Below, piece by piece: positions 1-6,850 of a stretch of 12,986 nucleotides of DNA (positions are counted from its first letter, which is position 1; each line of letters opens with the position of its first letter). The stretch is from contig JALGVQ010000088.1 of the NCBI GenBank assembly GCA_025774615.1, positions 1 to 12,986 of the forward strand, read 5' to 3'. Position numbers and translations under genes: made by a program. Source of the DNA: a bacterium. Its GTDB lineage: Bacteria > Blakebacterota > Blakebacteria > Blakebacterales > Blakebacteraceae. The notes beneath the pieces are model-generated. The model had not been told where the DNA came from. It made no database searches and saw only the letters and a program-made list of their open reading frames with translations.

Positions 1-207
1 GCCTTCATCAGCGTCAACCTGGGTGTGCTGAACCTCATGCCGATCCCGGTGCTCGATGGCGGTCACCTGGTCTTTCTGGGTGCCGAAGCGATACGGGGGA
101 AACCGCTTTCACTGAAATTCCGACTCATCGCGACCCAGGTGGGCATGGCCTTCATCATCCTGATCATGCTCTATGTCACGGTGAATGATTTTATGAGGCT
201 CTTTTAA
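1..207 (+). CDS. rseP: RseP-type site-2 metalloprotease, C-terminal fragment
   Basis: Only the last 68 codons are present; the gene begins left of the window and reads from base 1 in frame 1. The fragment contains NLMPIPVLDGGH, the conserved membrane-embedded LDG motif of M50 site-2 proteases, whose Asp is one of the zinc ligands. A hydrophobic final segment follows (about residues 48-63, GMAFIILIMLYVTV) and the protein ends NDFMRLF. Proteins of this family sit in the inner membrane and cut anti-sigma factors or other membrane substrates; in Gram-negative bacteria this is RseP of the envelope-stress pathway. The HExxH site and PDZ domains would lie upstream and cannot be seen. The product is not encoded in an obvious operon with the next gene, because hairpins follow its stop. 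Family assignment is firm; the exact substrate is unknown. Confidence 0.88.
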   Translation, partial: AFISVNLGVLNLMPIPVLDGGHLVFLGAEAIRGKPLSLKFRLIATQVGMAFIILIMLYVTVNDFMRLF

Positions 208-243
208 GAGCCTCTTGAAACGCGCCCCGTTTTTCAGGGGCGC
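195..243 (+). terminator. Two consecutive hairpins after rseP, possible weak terminator
   Basis: A 9-bp inverted repeat (195-203 pairing with 206-214) spans the rseP stop codon. A second perfect 7-bp GC stem (GCGCCCC at 222-228 with GGGGCGC at 237-243, 8-nt loop) follows. Neither is followed directly by a T-run; the nearest is six Ts at 256-261. They may attenuate transcription or protect the 3' end of the rseP message, but this is not a textbook intrinsic terminator. Confidence 0.4.
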
Positions 244-306
244 ACTTCGCATGGCTTTTTTAGGGCGTGTGAACAATGAAGCGTTCCGAACGTCGTATCA
301 GGTGAG

Positions 307-1560
307 ATGGCGAAACAACCACGAATAAAGACAATCACGCGACGCGCGCTCCTGATCGGCTCTCTGGCGCTGATCATCGCGCTGCCGACCGATCGTGCAC
401 GGGCGGCCTCGCCCATACCCTTCCGGCAGGCTGGACAGGACACCGCAAGGGTCATAGATCTATCGGTCCAGAACGTATTCAACCGGCTCTACAGCACCGG
501 CATGCAGTATTACGAACTGCAGGAATACGGCAGTGCCATTCCCTCACTGAAGCGGTGCAGTGAAATAGATTCCACCAACTTCGACATTCTGTATCTGCTC
601 GGTACCTGTTACTACCAGGTCGAGGACCTCGCCTCCGCGATCGGAGCCTTCCAGCAGGTCGTCCGGCAGGACCCGGAAGAGGTGCTGGCGATCCAGAACC
701 TGGCGTCCATCTACTGGGAACAGGGGGATGAAGAGCTCCATACCACCATGTATGAACGACTCCTGAAGCTGCAGCCGGAGAACCCTGAATTTCGCGATCA
801 CCTGCTCGCTCTCTATCAGCGCGCGGGCAACCGGGAAGGGGAGATGCGCCTCCTGCAGGAGCAGGCCGATGACAATCCCGATGATCCCGCCCTGCATCGA
901 CGGCTTGCCGCCCTCCATCGCGAAGGGGGCGACCAGGACGCGCAGATAGAAGCTCTCGAAAACGCCATCCGGCTCGATCCGACAAATCTTCAGAATCTGG
1001 AGCAGCTGGCCAGGATCTACGCCATCGACCTCAACCAGCCGGTCGAGGCTGTTCGGCTCTACGGCATGATCGTGAATGTCCAGCCGGAGAATCCCGTTGC
1101 CTGGCAGATATGGGGCCGGTATCTCACCAGGACAGGGAAAGCGGACAGCGCGGTGGTCGCGCTCCAGCGTTCCCTTGAACTCGATCCCGGACAGGCGGGC
1201 GCCTACAGTGAGCTGGCGCTGGTCCTCTCCGACCAGCAGCGGTACGATGAGGCTGCCTCCTGGATCGAGAAAGCGCTTGAACACCAGCCTGAGGATGCTT
1301 ACGCCTATGTAGCCTGGGGGGATATACTGCAGGCGAAAGCGTTCGACCAGGCGGACGAGGACGGGATAATACCCTACGATGCAAAGATCATCCTCGAAGA
1401 AGCCATCGAGAAGTATCAGAGGGCGCTCGAGCTCGGGGGTGTCTCAGCCGAGATCCTGCGGTATGCCACCGCCGAGGCGGAAAAACTCGAACCGTACCGA
1501 CGGACCCAGGCCGAGATCTTCATGGAGCGGGCGCGCAGACAGATCCCGCCCCGGATATAA
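307..1560 (+). CDS. Exported tetratricopeptide-repeat (TPR) protein
   Basis: 417 residues. Residues 1-33 look like a cleavable signal peptide: basic n-region (KTITRR), hydrophobic core ALLIGSLALIIAL, and a likely cut after ARA (about residue 33). The protein would therefore be periplasmic or surface-facing. From about residue 58 to 375 there are roughly nine degenerate TPR units, for example the A-Y/F spacing and the 'LDP' or 'QPEN' turn at repeat ends (residues 85-92, 155-160, 222-226, 258-262, 291-294, 325-330). TPR arrays are protein-protein scaffolds; no catalytic domain is seen. The ATG at 307 is chosen because it gives the intact signal peptide and no in-frame start lies between it and the upstream stop at 277-279. 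A ribosome-binding site is poor: GGTGAG touches the start codon. Position next to rseP may mean an envelope role, which is inference. No gene name can be given. Confidence 0.85.
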   Translation: MAKQPRIKTITRRALLIGSLALIIALPTDRARAASPIPFRQAGQDTARVIDLSVQNVFNRLYSTGMQYYELQEYGSAIPSLKRCSEIDSTNFDILYLLGTCYYQVEDLASAIGAFQQVVRQDPEEVLAIQNLASIYWEQGDEELHTTMYERLLKLQPENPEFRDHLLALYQRAGNREGEMRLLQEQADDNPDDPALHRRLAALHREGGDQDAQIEALENAIRLDPTNLQNLEQLARIYAIDLNQPVEAVRLYGMIVNVQPENPVAWQIWGRYLTRTGKADSAVVALQRSLELDPGQAGAYSELALVLSDQQRYDEAASWIEKALEHQPEDAYAYVAWGDILQAKAFDQADEDGIIPYDAKIILEEAIEKYQRALELGGVSAEILRYATAEAEKLEPYRRTQAEIFMERARRQIPPRI

Positions 1561-1629
1561 TCCCGACTCCTCTCCGGACACCACTGACGTTACTGGCAGA
1601 GCCGTCCGTAAGGCGGCCGGAAAGATGGT

Positions 1630-2925
1630 ATGACCATGGCACTCCCTGAACCTGCGGCCCAGAGAGCGGCCGAGGCACTCCAGAAGACCGATCCCGAGAT
1701 ATTCGCCGTGCTCCGTGAAGAGGAGAAGCGTCAGCGATCACAGCTCGAACTGATCGCTTCGGAGAACTTCGTCAGTCCGGCAGTCCTCGAGGCGCTCGGT
1801 TCGGTACTGACGAACAAGTACGCCGAGGGTCTGCCCGGAAAGCGTTACTACGGGGGCTGCGAAGTGGTCGACCGGGCCGAGCAGGCCGCGATCGACCGGG
1901 CGTGCGCGCTTTTCGACGCCGAGGGGGCGAACGTCCAGCCCCACTCGGGCGCCCAGGCGAACATGGCGGTCTACCTGGCCTTCATGAAGGCGGGCGATAC
2001 GCTGATGGGCCTGAACCTGTCGCACGGTGGGCACCTGACACACGGGCATCCGGTCAATTTCTCGGGGATCCTCTACAACGTTGTGCAGTACGGGGTCGCT
2101 CCCGAGACCGAGATGATCGACTGGGACGCTTTCGAGAAGATGGCGCACGAGGCGAAGCCTCAGGTGATCGTGGGAGGCGCGAGCGCTTACCCGCGGTCCT
2201 GGGATTTTGAACGGATGCGTAACGTAGCCGATGACGTGGGCGCGAAGCTCGTGATCGACATGGCCCACTTCGCCGGGCTGGTCGCTACCGGGCACCATTC
2301 ATCACCTGTACCGTGGGCAGACGCGGTGACCACCACGACCCACAAGACACTGCGCGGTCCGCGGTCGGGGCTGATCCTCTTCCGTGAAGAGCACGCAAAG
2401 GCGATCAACAGCGCGGTATTCCCCGGCACCCAGGGCGGTCCGCTGATGCACGTTATCGCGGCCAAGGCGGTCGCCTTCAAGGAAGCCTCGACCGAGGCAT
2501 TCGTCGAATACAGCGGCAGGGTCGTCGCGAACGCGGCCGCGATGGCCGAGACCCTCACCGAGCGTGGTGTCAAGCTGGTGAGCGGCGGAACCGACAATCA
2601 CCTTCTGCTGATCGACCTCAGGCCGCAGGGGCTCACCGGCAAGAACATCGAAGCGGTACTCGAATCGGCCGGGATCACGGTGAACAAGAACACCGTTCCC
2701 TTCGATGAGCAGTCGCCCTTCGTAACCAGCGGCATCCGGCTCGGCACTCCGGCCCTGACGACACGGGGTATGCGGGAGGCCGAATTCGAGCAGATCGCCA
2801 CCTTCATCGCCGATATCATCCACGATCCCGAGGGAGAGGCGACCAGAGAGCGGGTGGAGGCGGAAACGAAGGAGATGTGTACCCACTTCCCTCACTTTGC
2901 CTGGGCTGACGGAGTCCCCGATTAA
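1630..2925 (+). CDS. glyA: Serine hydroxymethyltransferase
   Basis: 431 residues, close to the usual 415-430. It converts serine and tetrahydrofolate to glycine and 5,10-methylene-tetrahydrofolate in the cytoplasm, supplying one-carbon units for thymidylate and purines. Clear family signatures are [12 protein letters not shown] (41-52), the KRYYGG stretch (71-76), PHSGAQAN (104-111), SHGGHLTHG (131-139), the PLP-contacting D210 and H213 in VIDMAHFAG, the Schiff-base lysine K239 in [12 protein letters not shown], and [14 protein letters not shown] (367-380). All key residues are intact. Two ATGs compete (1630 and 1636): GGAAAG at 1619-1624 lies 5 or 11 bases away, so either could be used. The stop TAA (2923-2925) is separated by one base from the next gene, which implies co-transcription with the dCMP deaminase and nrdR. 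No strong promoter was recognised in the 69-bp gap upstream. Confidence 0.97.
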   Translation: MTMALPEPAAQRAAEALQKTDPEIFAVLREEEKRQRSQLELIASENFVSPAVLEALGSVLTNKYAEGLPGKRYYGGCEVVDRAEQAAIDRACALFDAEGANVQPHSGAQANMAVYLAFMKAGDTLMGLNLSHGGHLTHGHPVNFSGILYNVVQYGVAPETEMIDWDAFEKMAHEAKPQVIVGGASAYPRSWDFERMRNVADDVGAKLVIDMAHFAGLVATGHHSSPVPWADAVTTTTHKTLRGPRSGLILFREEHAKAINSAVFPGTQGGPLMHVIAAKAVAFKEASTEAFVEYSGRVVANAAAMAETLTERGVKLVSGGTDNHLLLIDLRPQGLTGKNIEAVLESAGITVNKNTVPFDEQSPFVTSGIRLGTPALTTRGMREAEFEQIATFIADIIHDPEGEATRERVEAETKEMCTHFPHFAWADGVPD

Positions 2926-2926
2926 T

Positions 2927-3415
2927 ATGACAAGTCGTCCCGACTGGCCGTACTACTTCATGGACATCGCCGAACGCGTGGCTCAGCGTTCGACCTGTCC
3001 GCGGCGCGCGGTCGGCGCGGTGATCGTGAAGCAGAAGCGGATCCTCGCGACCGGATACAACGGCGCTCCCTCCGGGATGGACCACTGCGTGGACGTCGGG
3101 TGCCTGATGGTGGATGACCACTGTGTCCGCACCCTGCACGCTGAACAGAACGCCATCATCCAGGCCGCCCAGTTCGGCGTGAGTACCGAGGGAGCCGAGA
3201 TCTACAGCACCAGCAGTCCCTGCCTGTCGTGTGCCAAGATGATCATTAATGCCGGTGTAGAGAAGGTATGGTACACCGAAGGGTATCCGGATGAGACGGC
3301 GTTCCGTTTTCTGAAGGAAGCGGGGGTCGCAGTCGAGCAGATCGATACCGGGATCACGGCGAGCGCGGAGTCTGGAACCGATGAGACCGCGCTCTCCCCA
3401 GGCGAGGGGAACTGA
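2927..3415 (+). CDS. Deoxycytidylate (dCMP) deaminase
   Basis: 162 residues. Zinc-dependent deaminase of the cytidine/deoxycytidylate superfamily, related to Bacillus ComEB and eukaryotic DCTD. It converts dCMP to dUMP, the substrate of thymidylate synthase. The zinc site is complete: H71 and catalytic E73 in HAEQNAI, and C99/C102 in PCLSCAK. The ATGYNGAPSG segment (41-50) is typical of dCMP deaminases and separates the protein from tRNA adenosine deaminase and riboflavin RibD. The ATG at 2927 is preferred to an in-frame upstream start at 2897 because it lies one base after the glyA stop and begins at the conserved RPDWPYYFMDIA start of the domain; GGAG at 2911-2914 is a distant Shine-Dalgarno. 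The last 20 residues (TASAESGTDETALSPGEGN) are polar, poorly conserved-looking tail. The context with glyA and nrdR fits thymidylate and dNTP supply. Confidence 0.93.
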   Translation: MTSRPDWPYYFMDIAERVAQRSTCPRRAVGAVIVKQKRILATGYNGAPSGMDHCVDVGCLMVDDHCVRTLHAEQNAIIQAAQFGVSTEGAEIYSTSSPCLSCAKMIINAGVEKVWYTEGYPDETAFRFLKEAGVAVEQIDTGITASAESGTDETALSPGEGN

Positions 3416-3416
3416 G

Positions 3417-3866
3417 ATGCGCTGTCCCCACTGTGGTGAGAACGATGACAAGGTTGTCGATTCACGGGCGAGCCAGAGGGGTGGTTCGATCCGCAGGCGG
3501 CGGGAGTGTCTCAAGTGTGGAGAACGGTTCACCACCTATGAATACGTGGAGGTGTTCAGTCTCGTATTGATAAAGCGGGACGGCCGACGGGAACCGTACG
3601 ATCGCCGGAAACTGCAGACGGGGATCCTGACGGCATGCATCAAGCGTCCCGTCTCCACCGAACAGATCGATGGGATGGTGCTGAGGATCGAGGCGGCACT
3701 GCAGAATCTGGGACAGCGGGAAGTTGCCGGTCGCGAACTGGGAGACCTCGTGATGCGGGAACTCCGCGCGATCGATCACGTCGCGTACGTCCGGTTCGCG
3801 AGTGTCTATCACGATTTCAAGACGGCTGACGAGTTCCGACAGGAACTCGATCGGCTGTCGGAATAA
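3417..3866 (+). CDS. nrdR: Transcriptional repressor NrdR
   Basis: 149 residues, the usual family length. NrdR senses ATP/dATP through its ATP-cone and represses ribonucleotide reductase genes by binding NrdR boxes. The N-terminal zinc ribbon has C3/C6 (MRCPHCG) and C31/C34 (CLKCGERFTTYE), with the basic DNA-contacting region SIRRRRE between them. The ATP-cone follows from about residue 49 (VLIKRDGRREPYDRRKL) to about 137 (YVRFASVYHDF). The ATG at 3417 begins exactly at the zinc ribbon and has the strong Shine-Dalgarno GAGGGGA at 3404-3410; an in-frame upstream start at 3381 would lie inside the previous gene. It starts two bases after the dCMP deaminase stop, so the two are almost certainly one transcript. 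No ribonucleotide reductase gene lies in the window, so its target sites must be elsewhere. Confidence 0.97.
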   Translation: MRCPHCGENDDKVVDSRASQRGGSIRRRRECLKCGERFTTYEYVEVFSLVLIKRDGRREPYDRRKLQTGILTACIKRPVSTEQIDGMVLRIEAALQNLGQREVAGRELGDLVMRELRAIDHVAYVRFASVYHDFKTADEFRQELDRLSE

Positions 3867-3891
3867 CGGCCCGGGAAGGATCGGCACAGTC

Positions 3892-5340
3892 ATGCCGGAT
3901 GAACCGATCAGCGGAACGATCCTGGTGATCGATGATGAGAAGGGGATCCGGGATTCCCTCCAGCTCGTCCTCGAATACGAGGGGTATCCCGTGCAGAAGG
4001 CGGTGACCGGCCAGGAGGGGCTCGATGCTGTTGAGATGAGCGAACCCCATGTCATCCTGCTCGATGTCAAGATGCCGGGACTCGACGGCATGGAAGTGCT
4101 GGAACGACTCAATCCGATTGAGACCGGACAGGTAGTCATCATGATAAGCGGACACGCTGATATCGCCACTGCGGTGGAGGCAACCCGGATGGGAGCCTTC
4201 GATTTCCTCGAGAAACCGCTCGATCAGGAGAAGGTCCTGCTCACGGTCAGGAACGGCATGGCCAGGGCGATGCTCGAACGCCAGAACAGGCTGTTGCGTA
4301 ACCAGGTAGAGGAACGGTTCACCCTCGTGACGGTGGGCAAGGCGATGGAGTCGGTTCTCGATCAGGTGGCGCGTGTTGCCGCGACCGATACCCGGGTTCT
4401 GATAAGCGGCGAGAACGGCACCGGCAAGGAGCTGATCGCGCGCCGGATCCACGCTCTCTCCGGGCGGGAAGCCTTCCCATTCATCCCGGTCAACTGTGCC
4501 GCCATACCGGGTGAGCTCATCGAATCGGAACTTTTCGGGCACGTGAAGGGTGCCTTCACCGGTGCCTATGCCAACAAGGTGGGGAAGTTCGAGCTGGCAT
4601 CGGGGGGAACACTCTTTCTCGATGAAGTGGGGGATATGAGTCTCCCGGCGCAGGCAAAGGTGCTCCGGGCGCTCGAAGAAGGGGTCGTGGAGCAGGTCGG
4701 CGGCGACCGGGCGATCCGGGTAGACACGCGTGTTGTGGCAGCGACGAACAAGGATCTCGAATACGAGATCGCACAGGGAAATTTCAGGCAGGACCTCCTC
4801 TATCGGCTCCGCGTGGTACCGCTCCATATCCCGCCGCTGCGGGAGAGAAGGAGCGACATCATGCCGCTCTGCGAGCACTTCCTGGCATACTACTGCGCCA
4901 CGAGCAAGCGGCAGTTGACCCTGCCGTTCGGTGAGATACGGGTGATGCTTGAGGAGTATCCCTGGCCGGGAAACGTCAGGGAGCTCCGCAACGCGATGGA
5001 ACGGCTCGTCATCATGAGCGAGGACGACACCATCTCCACCGCGGATGTGGAGGGCGTGCTCGGTCCGGTGTCGGGCAGTCCGGTCGGGGAGGGACCGGAT
5101 GATTCCGAGGTCACCAGGGATCTGCCGAAGGGGATAGAGGGGCTTGCCAGGATGATGGAGGATGAGCCCGATCTTGGCAGGTTCAGGGATGAAGCGGAGA
5201 AGATCTATCTTCTCAGGGTCCTTGAAGAGCACCGGTGGAATGTCAAGGCGACGGCTGACTTCCTCGGTATCCAGCGCTCGAATCTGTACCGGAAACTGGT
5301 GAAGCATGGTATCGAACGAGGCGATATATTGGAGCAATGA
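3892..5340 (+). CDS. NtrX-like sigma-54-dependent response regulator
   Basis: 482 residues in three domains. The receiver domain (about 8-125) has D14/D15, phospho-acceptor D58 in LLDVKMPG, the MISGH segment near residue 84 and K108 in EKPL. The AAA+ activator domain (about 145-385) has Walker A GENGTGKE (173-180), the sigma-54-contacting GAFTGA loop intact (220-225), Walker B around GGTLFLDEVGD (238-248), VVAATNKDL, FRQDLLYRL and YPWPGNVREL. The Fis-type helix-turn-helix lies at about 447-474 (WNVKATADFLGIQRSNLYRKL). The FRDEAEKIYLLRVLEEH linker before the HTH resembles NtrX more than NtrC or AtoC. When phosphorylated it should activate RNA polymerase with sigma-54. ATG 3892 is chosen over in-frame 3802 because 3802 lies inside nrdR and AAGGA at 3876-3880 precedes 3892. 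No histidine kinase is encoded nearby, so its partner is not known. Confidence 0.93.
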   Translation: MPDEPISGTILVIDDEKGIRDSLQLVLEYEGYPVQKAVTGQEGLDAVEMSEPHVILLDVKMPGLDGMEVLERLNPIETGQVVIMISGHADIATAVEATRMGAFDFLEKPLDQEKVLLTVRNGMARAMLERQNRLLRNQVEERFTLVTVGKAMESVLDQVARVAATDTRVLISGENGTGKELIARRIHALSGREAFPFIPVNCAAIPGELIESELFGHVKGAFTGAYANKVGKFELASGGTLFLDEVGDMSLPAQAKVLRALEEGVVEQVGGDRAIRVDTRVVAATNKDLEYEIAQGNFRQDLLYRLRVVPLHIPPLRERRSDIMPLCEHFLAYYCATSKRQLTLPFGEIRVMLEEYPWPGNVRELRNAMERLVIMSEDDTISTADVEGVLGPVSGSPVGEGPDDSEVTRDLPKGIEGLARMMEDEPDLGRFRDEAEKIYLLRVLEEHRWNVKATADFLGIQRSNLYRKLVKHGIERGDILEQ

Positions 5341-5400
5341 TCCCGCGCGGCGGTCCCGATCACGGACCCCGTCCGATCCCGAACACAGGAGTTGAACGAA

Positions 5401-5766
5401 ATGTTCGTCAAGCACGCTGATGAGGAGCCGGTCAACGAGGTTGCCGCCGGTACGAATACCTCGATGCAGGTCCTGGTGAGTTCCGACGAGGGGCCGAATT
5501 TTGCCCTGAGACGCTTCCTCATGGAGCCGGGTGGGGGGATGCCCCTGCATACCAATGCGGTTGAACACGAACAGTACGTGCTTCGTGGAAGCGCCCGGAT
5601 CAGGATCGGAGAGGAGACCTTCGATGTCTCGGCCGATGACGTGACGTTCATACCGGCAGGAGTACCTCACTCCTATGAGGTAACGGGTGATGAACGATTC
5701 GAATTCATCTGCGTGGTACCGAATCAACCTGACACGATCGAACTGGTGGAGGAGTGGGGCTGCTGA
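5401..5766 (+). CDS. Small single-domain cupin, TM1459-like
   Basis: 121 residues forming one cupin beta-barrel. The order of motifs matches the Thermotoga TM1459 type: APNF-like GPNFALRRF (31-39), EPGG (42-45), first metal motif HTNAVEHEQYVLRG (50-63), second motif FIPAGVPHSYEV (83-94), and the ending FEFICVVPNQ (100-109). TM1459 binds its metal with four histidines; the equivalents here are H50, N52, H56 and H90, so one ligand is Asn. The substrate is unknown: such proteins range from dioxygenase-like enzymes to simple metal- or sugar-binding barrels. ATG 5401 has CAGGAG at 5386-5391 (9-base spacing); a TTG at 5392 is too close to it. The gene stands alone between the regulator and the redox operon. 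Whether the upstream regulator controls it is not visible; no sigma-54 promoter was recognised in the 60-bp gap. Confidence 0.85.
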   Translation: MFVKHADEEPVNEVAAGTNTSMQVLVSSDEGPNFALRRFLMEPGGGMPLHTNAVEHEQYVLRGSARIRIGEETFDVSADDVTFIPAGVPHSYEVTGDERFEFICVVPNQPDTIELVEEWGC

Positions 5767-5785
5767 TCTGACGGGTACCGGTCGA

Positions 5786-5805
5786 ATTCAGGCGGATTCA
5801 GGCGG
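5786..5805. repeat. Tandem 10-bp duplication
   Basis: ATTCAGGCGG occurs twice head to tail in the gap between the cupin and the nuoE-like gene. It is perfect and isolated; most likely a small slippage duplication, though a repeated binding half-site cannot be excluded. Confidence 0.6.
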
Positions 5806-5806
5806 G

Positions 5807-5830
5807 AAGACCGCTCGAAGGGGCGGTTTA
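5807..5830 (+). terminator. Possible weak terminator after the cupin gene
   Basis: A stem of about seven pairs including one G-U (5808-5814 with 5823-5829, core ACCGC/GCGGT) encloses an 8-nt loop and is followed by only TTTA. It could end cupin transcription inefficiently. The stem is short and the T-run minimal. Confidence 0.3.
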
Positions 5831-5835
5831 TCGTG

Positions 5836-5862
5836 GGAACAGGTTCCTTTGCTGAATATATT
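5836..5862 (+). promoter_or_regulatory. Candidate promoter/operator upstream of the redox operon
   Basis: TATATT at 5857-5862 is close to a sigma-70 -10 box and sits in a locally AT-rich stretch. No convincing -35 is seen (TGGGAA or GGGAAC at the right distance). Immediately upstream is the near-perfect palindrome GGAAC-AG-GTTCC at 5836-5847, placed where a repressor or activator would overlap the -35/spacer region. The first gene starts 68 bases downstream at 5930. This is pattern recognition only; no regulator was identified. Confidence 0.35.
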
Positions 5863-5929
5863 ACCTCGATGAAATCGGCGATTCGCACCCTCTGGCAGGG
5901 CTGGAAATTCGACGACGTGAAAGGTGCCT

Positions 5930-6850
5930 ATGGCTACTGGATCGCTGCAGACAGATCAGGATGAGAGAAGCACGGTTGCTGGTATCCTCGAAGCGCATCG
6001 CTCGCGTGGAACCACCGACAGGATCAACCTCGTCTCAGTCCTCGAGGCGATACAGGAAGCCTTCGGATTCATCCCTGAGGGCGCGCTCGATGCCCTCTCG
6101 GAGGAGACGGGTGAGTCGTTCAACAGCCTCTATGGGCTGGCATCCTTCTACAAGTCGTTCTCCTTCAAGCCGAAAGGCAGGCATGTCGTCTCCATCTGCC
6201 TGGGGACTGCCTGCCACGTTCGCAAGTCGCCTGAGCTGGTAGACGAATTCTCGAACGAACTCGGGATCGAACCGGGCGAGACCACCGGGGATAACGAGTT
6301 CACCCTCGAGACGGTCAATTGTGTCGGTGCCTGCGCGCTCGGGCCGGTCGCCGTCATCGACGGAACGTACTATCCGAAATTGAGGCGACCGAAGGTCAAG
6401 GGCATCCTCAAGAATCTGCTGAAGGATGCAGTTGAAGTGGACCTCGCGCACGATCCGCGTGTATTCCCCGTCAGCATTTCGTGTCCGCATTGCGGCCAGT
6501 CGTTGATGGATGGTGAGCGTCTGATAGATGAACACCCCTCATGCCACTTCACCATCGGTCATGACGGTGAGGAGGGAGACCTCTGGCTCTCTGGTCTGTG
6601 GGGGAGCCCGCACGCTCACCTCGACATGGAAGTGCCCGACGGCGCCGTAACCGAATTTTCCTGTCCCGGTTGTCACGCCTCCCTGAAGGCCTCGATCCTC
6701 TGCCCGAAGTGCGAGGCGCCCCAGGTGCCTCTCCTCCTTGCTGAGGGCGGTGCCGCCTCGATCTGTTCGCGGCGGGGATGCGGGGAACATCTTCTCGACC
6801 TCGAGGGAACCACGCTCGATTCCCTCATGATGAAAATAGACGATCGATGA
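5930..6850 (+). CDS. nuoE: NuoE-like [2Fe-2S] subunit with Cys-rich C-terminal extension
   Basis: 306 residues, about twice the usual 160 of NuoE. Residues 15-165 are the thioredoxin-like [2Fe-2S] domain: the helical start ends IQEAFGFIPEGAL (41-53), then LYGLASFYKSF, and the cluster ligands C90/C95 (CLGTAC) and C131/C135 (CVGAC). In complex I and HydC-type enzymes this domain passes electrons to or from the NuoF flavin. Residues 180-306 are an added module with zinc-ribbon-like pairs: CPHC (185-188), C205 with nearby His, CPGC (245-248), CPKC (258-261) and C279/C284 in CSRRGC. I have an impression of similar tails on other NuoE-like proteins but cannot verify it. ATG 5930 is chosen because AAAGG (5920-5924) is well spaced; an in-frame GTG at 5924 overlaps that site. 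The stop overlaps the nuoF start as ATGA, showing translational coupling. Confidence 0.9.
   Translation: MATGSLQTDQDERSTVAGILEAHRSRGTTDRINLVSVLEAIQEAFGFIPEGALDALSEETGESFNSLYGLASFYKSFSFKPKGRHVVSICLGTACHVRKSPELVDEFSNELGIEPGETTGDNEFTLETVNCVGACALGPVAVIDGTYYPKLRRPKVKGILKNLLKDAVEVDLAHDPRVFPVSISCPHCGQSLMDGERLIDEHPSCHFTIGHDGEEGDLWLSGLWGSPHAHLDMEVPDGAVTEFSCPGCHASLKASILCPKCEAPQVPLLLAEGGAASICSRRGCGEHLLDLEGTTLDSLMMKIDDR

Noticed and set aside
276-305. Nine-codon leader peptide MKRSERRIR before the TPR gene
   Set aside because: No ribosome-binding site and no features of a regulatory leader; too short to support.
1561-1629. Terminator or promoter between the TPR gene and glyA
   Set aside because: Only a 4-bp GCCG/CGGC stem and no T-run or convincing promoter boxes.
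3802-3891. Longer N-terminus for the sigma-54 regulator
   Set aside because: It would overlap nrdR and adds no receiver-domain sequence; the ATG at 3892 has its own Shine-Dalgarno and starts just before the LVIDDE strand.
5341-5400. Sigma-54 promoter or terminator between the regulator and the cupin
   Set aside because: No TGGC-N8-TTGC match; only a 5-bp GGTCC/GGACC repeat without a T-run.
3817-5727. 636-codon open frame on the minus strand
   Set aside because: It is antisense to the NtrX-like regulator and most of the cupin gene, has no recognisable domain, and such frames arise readily opposite GC3-rich genes.
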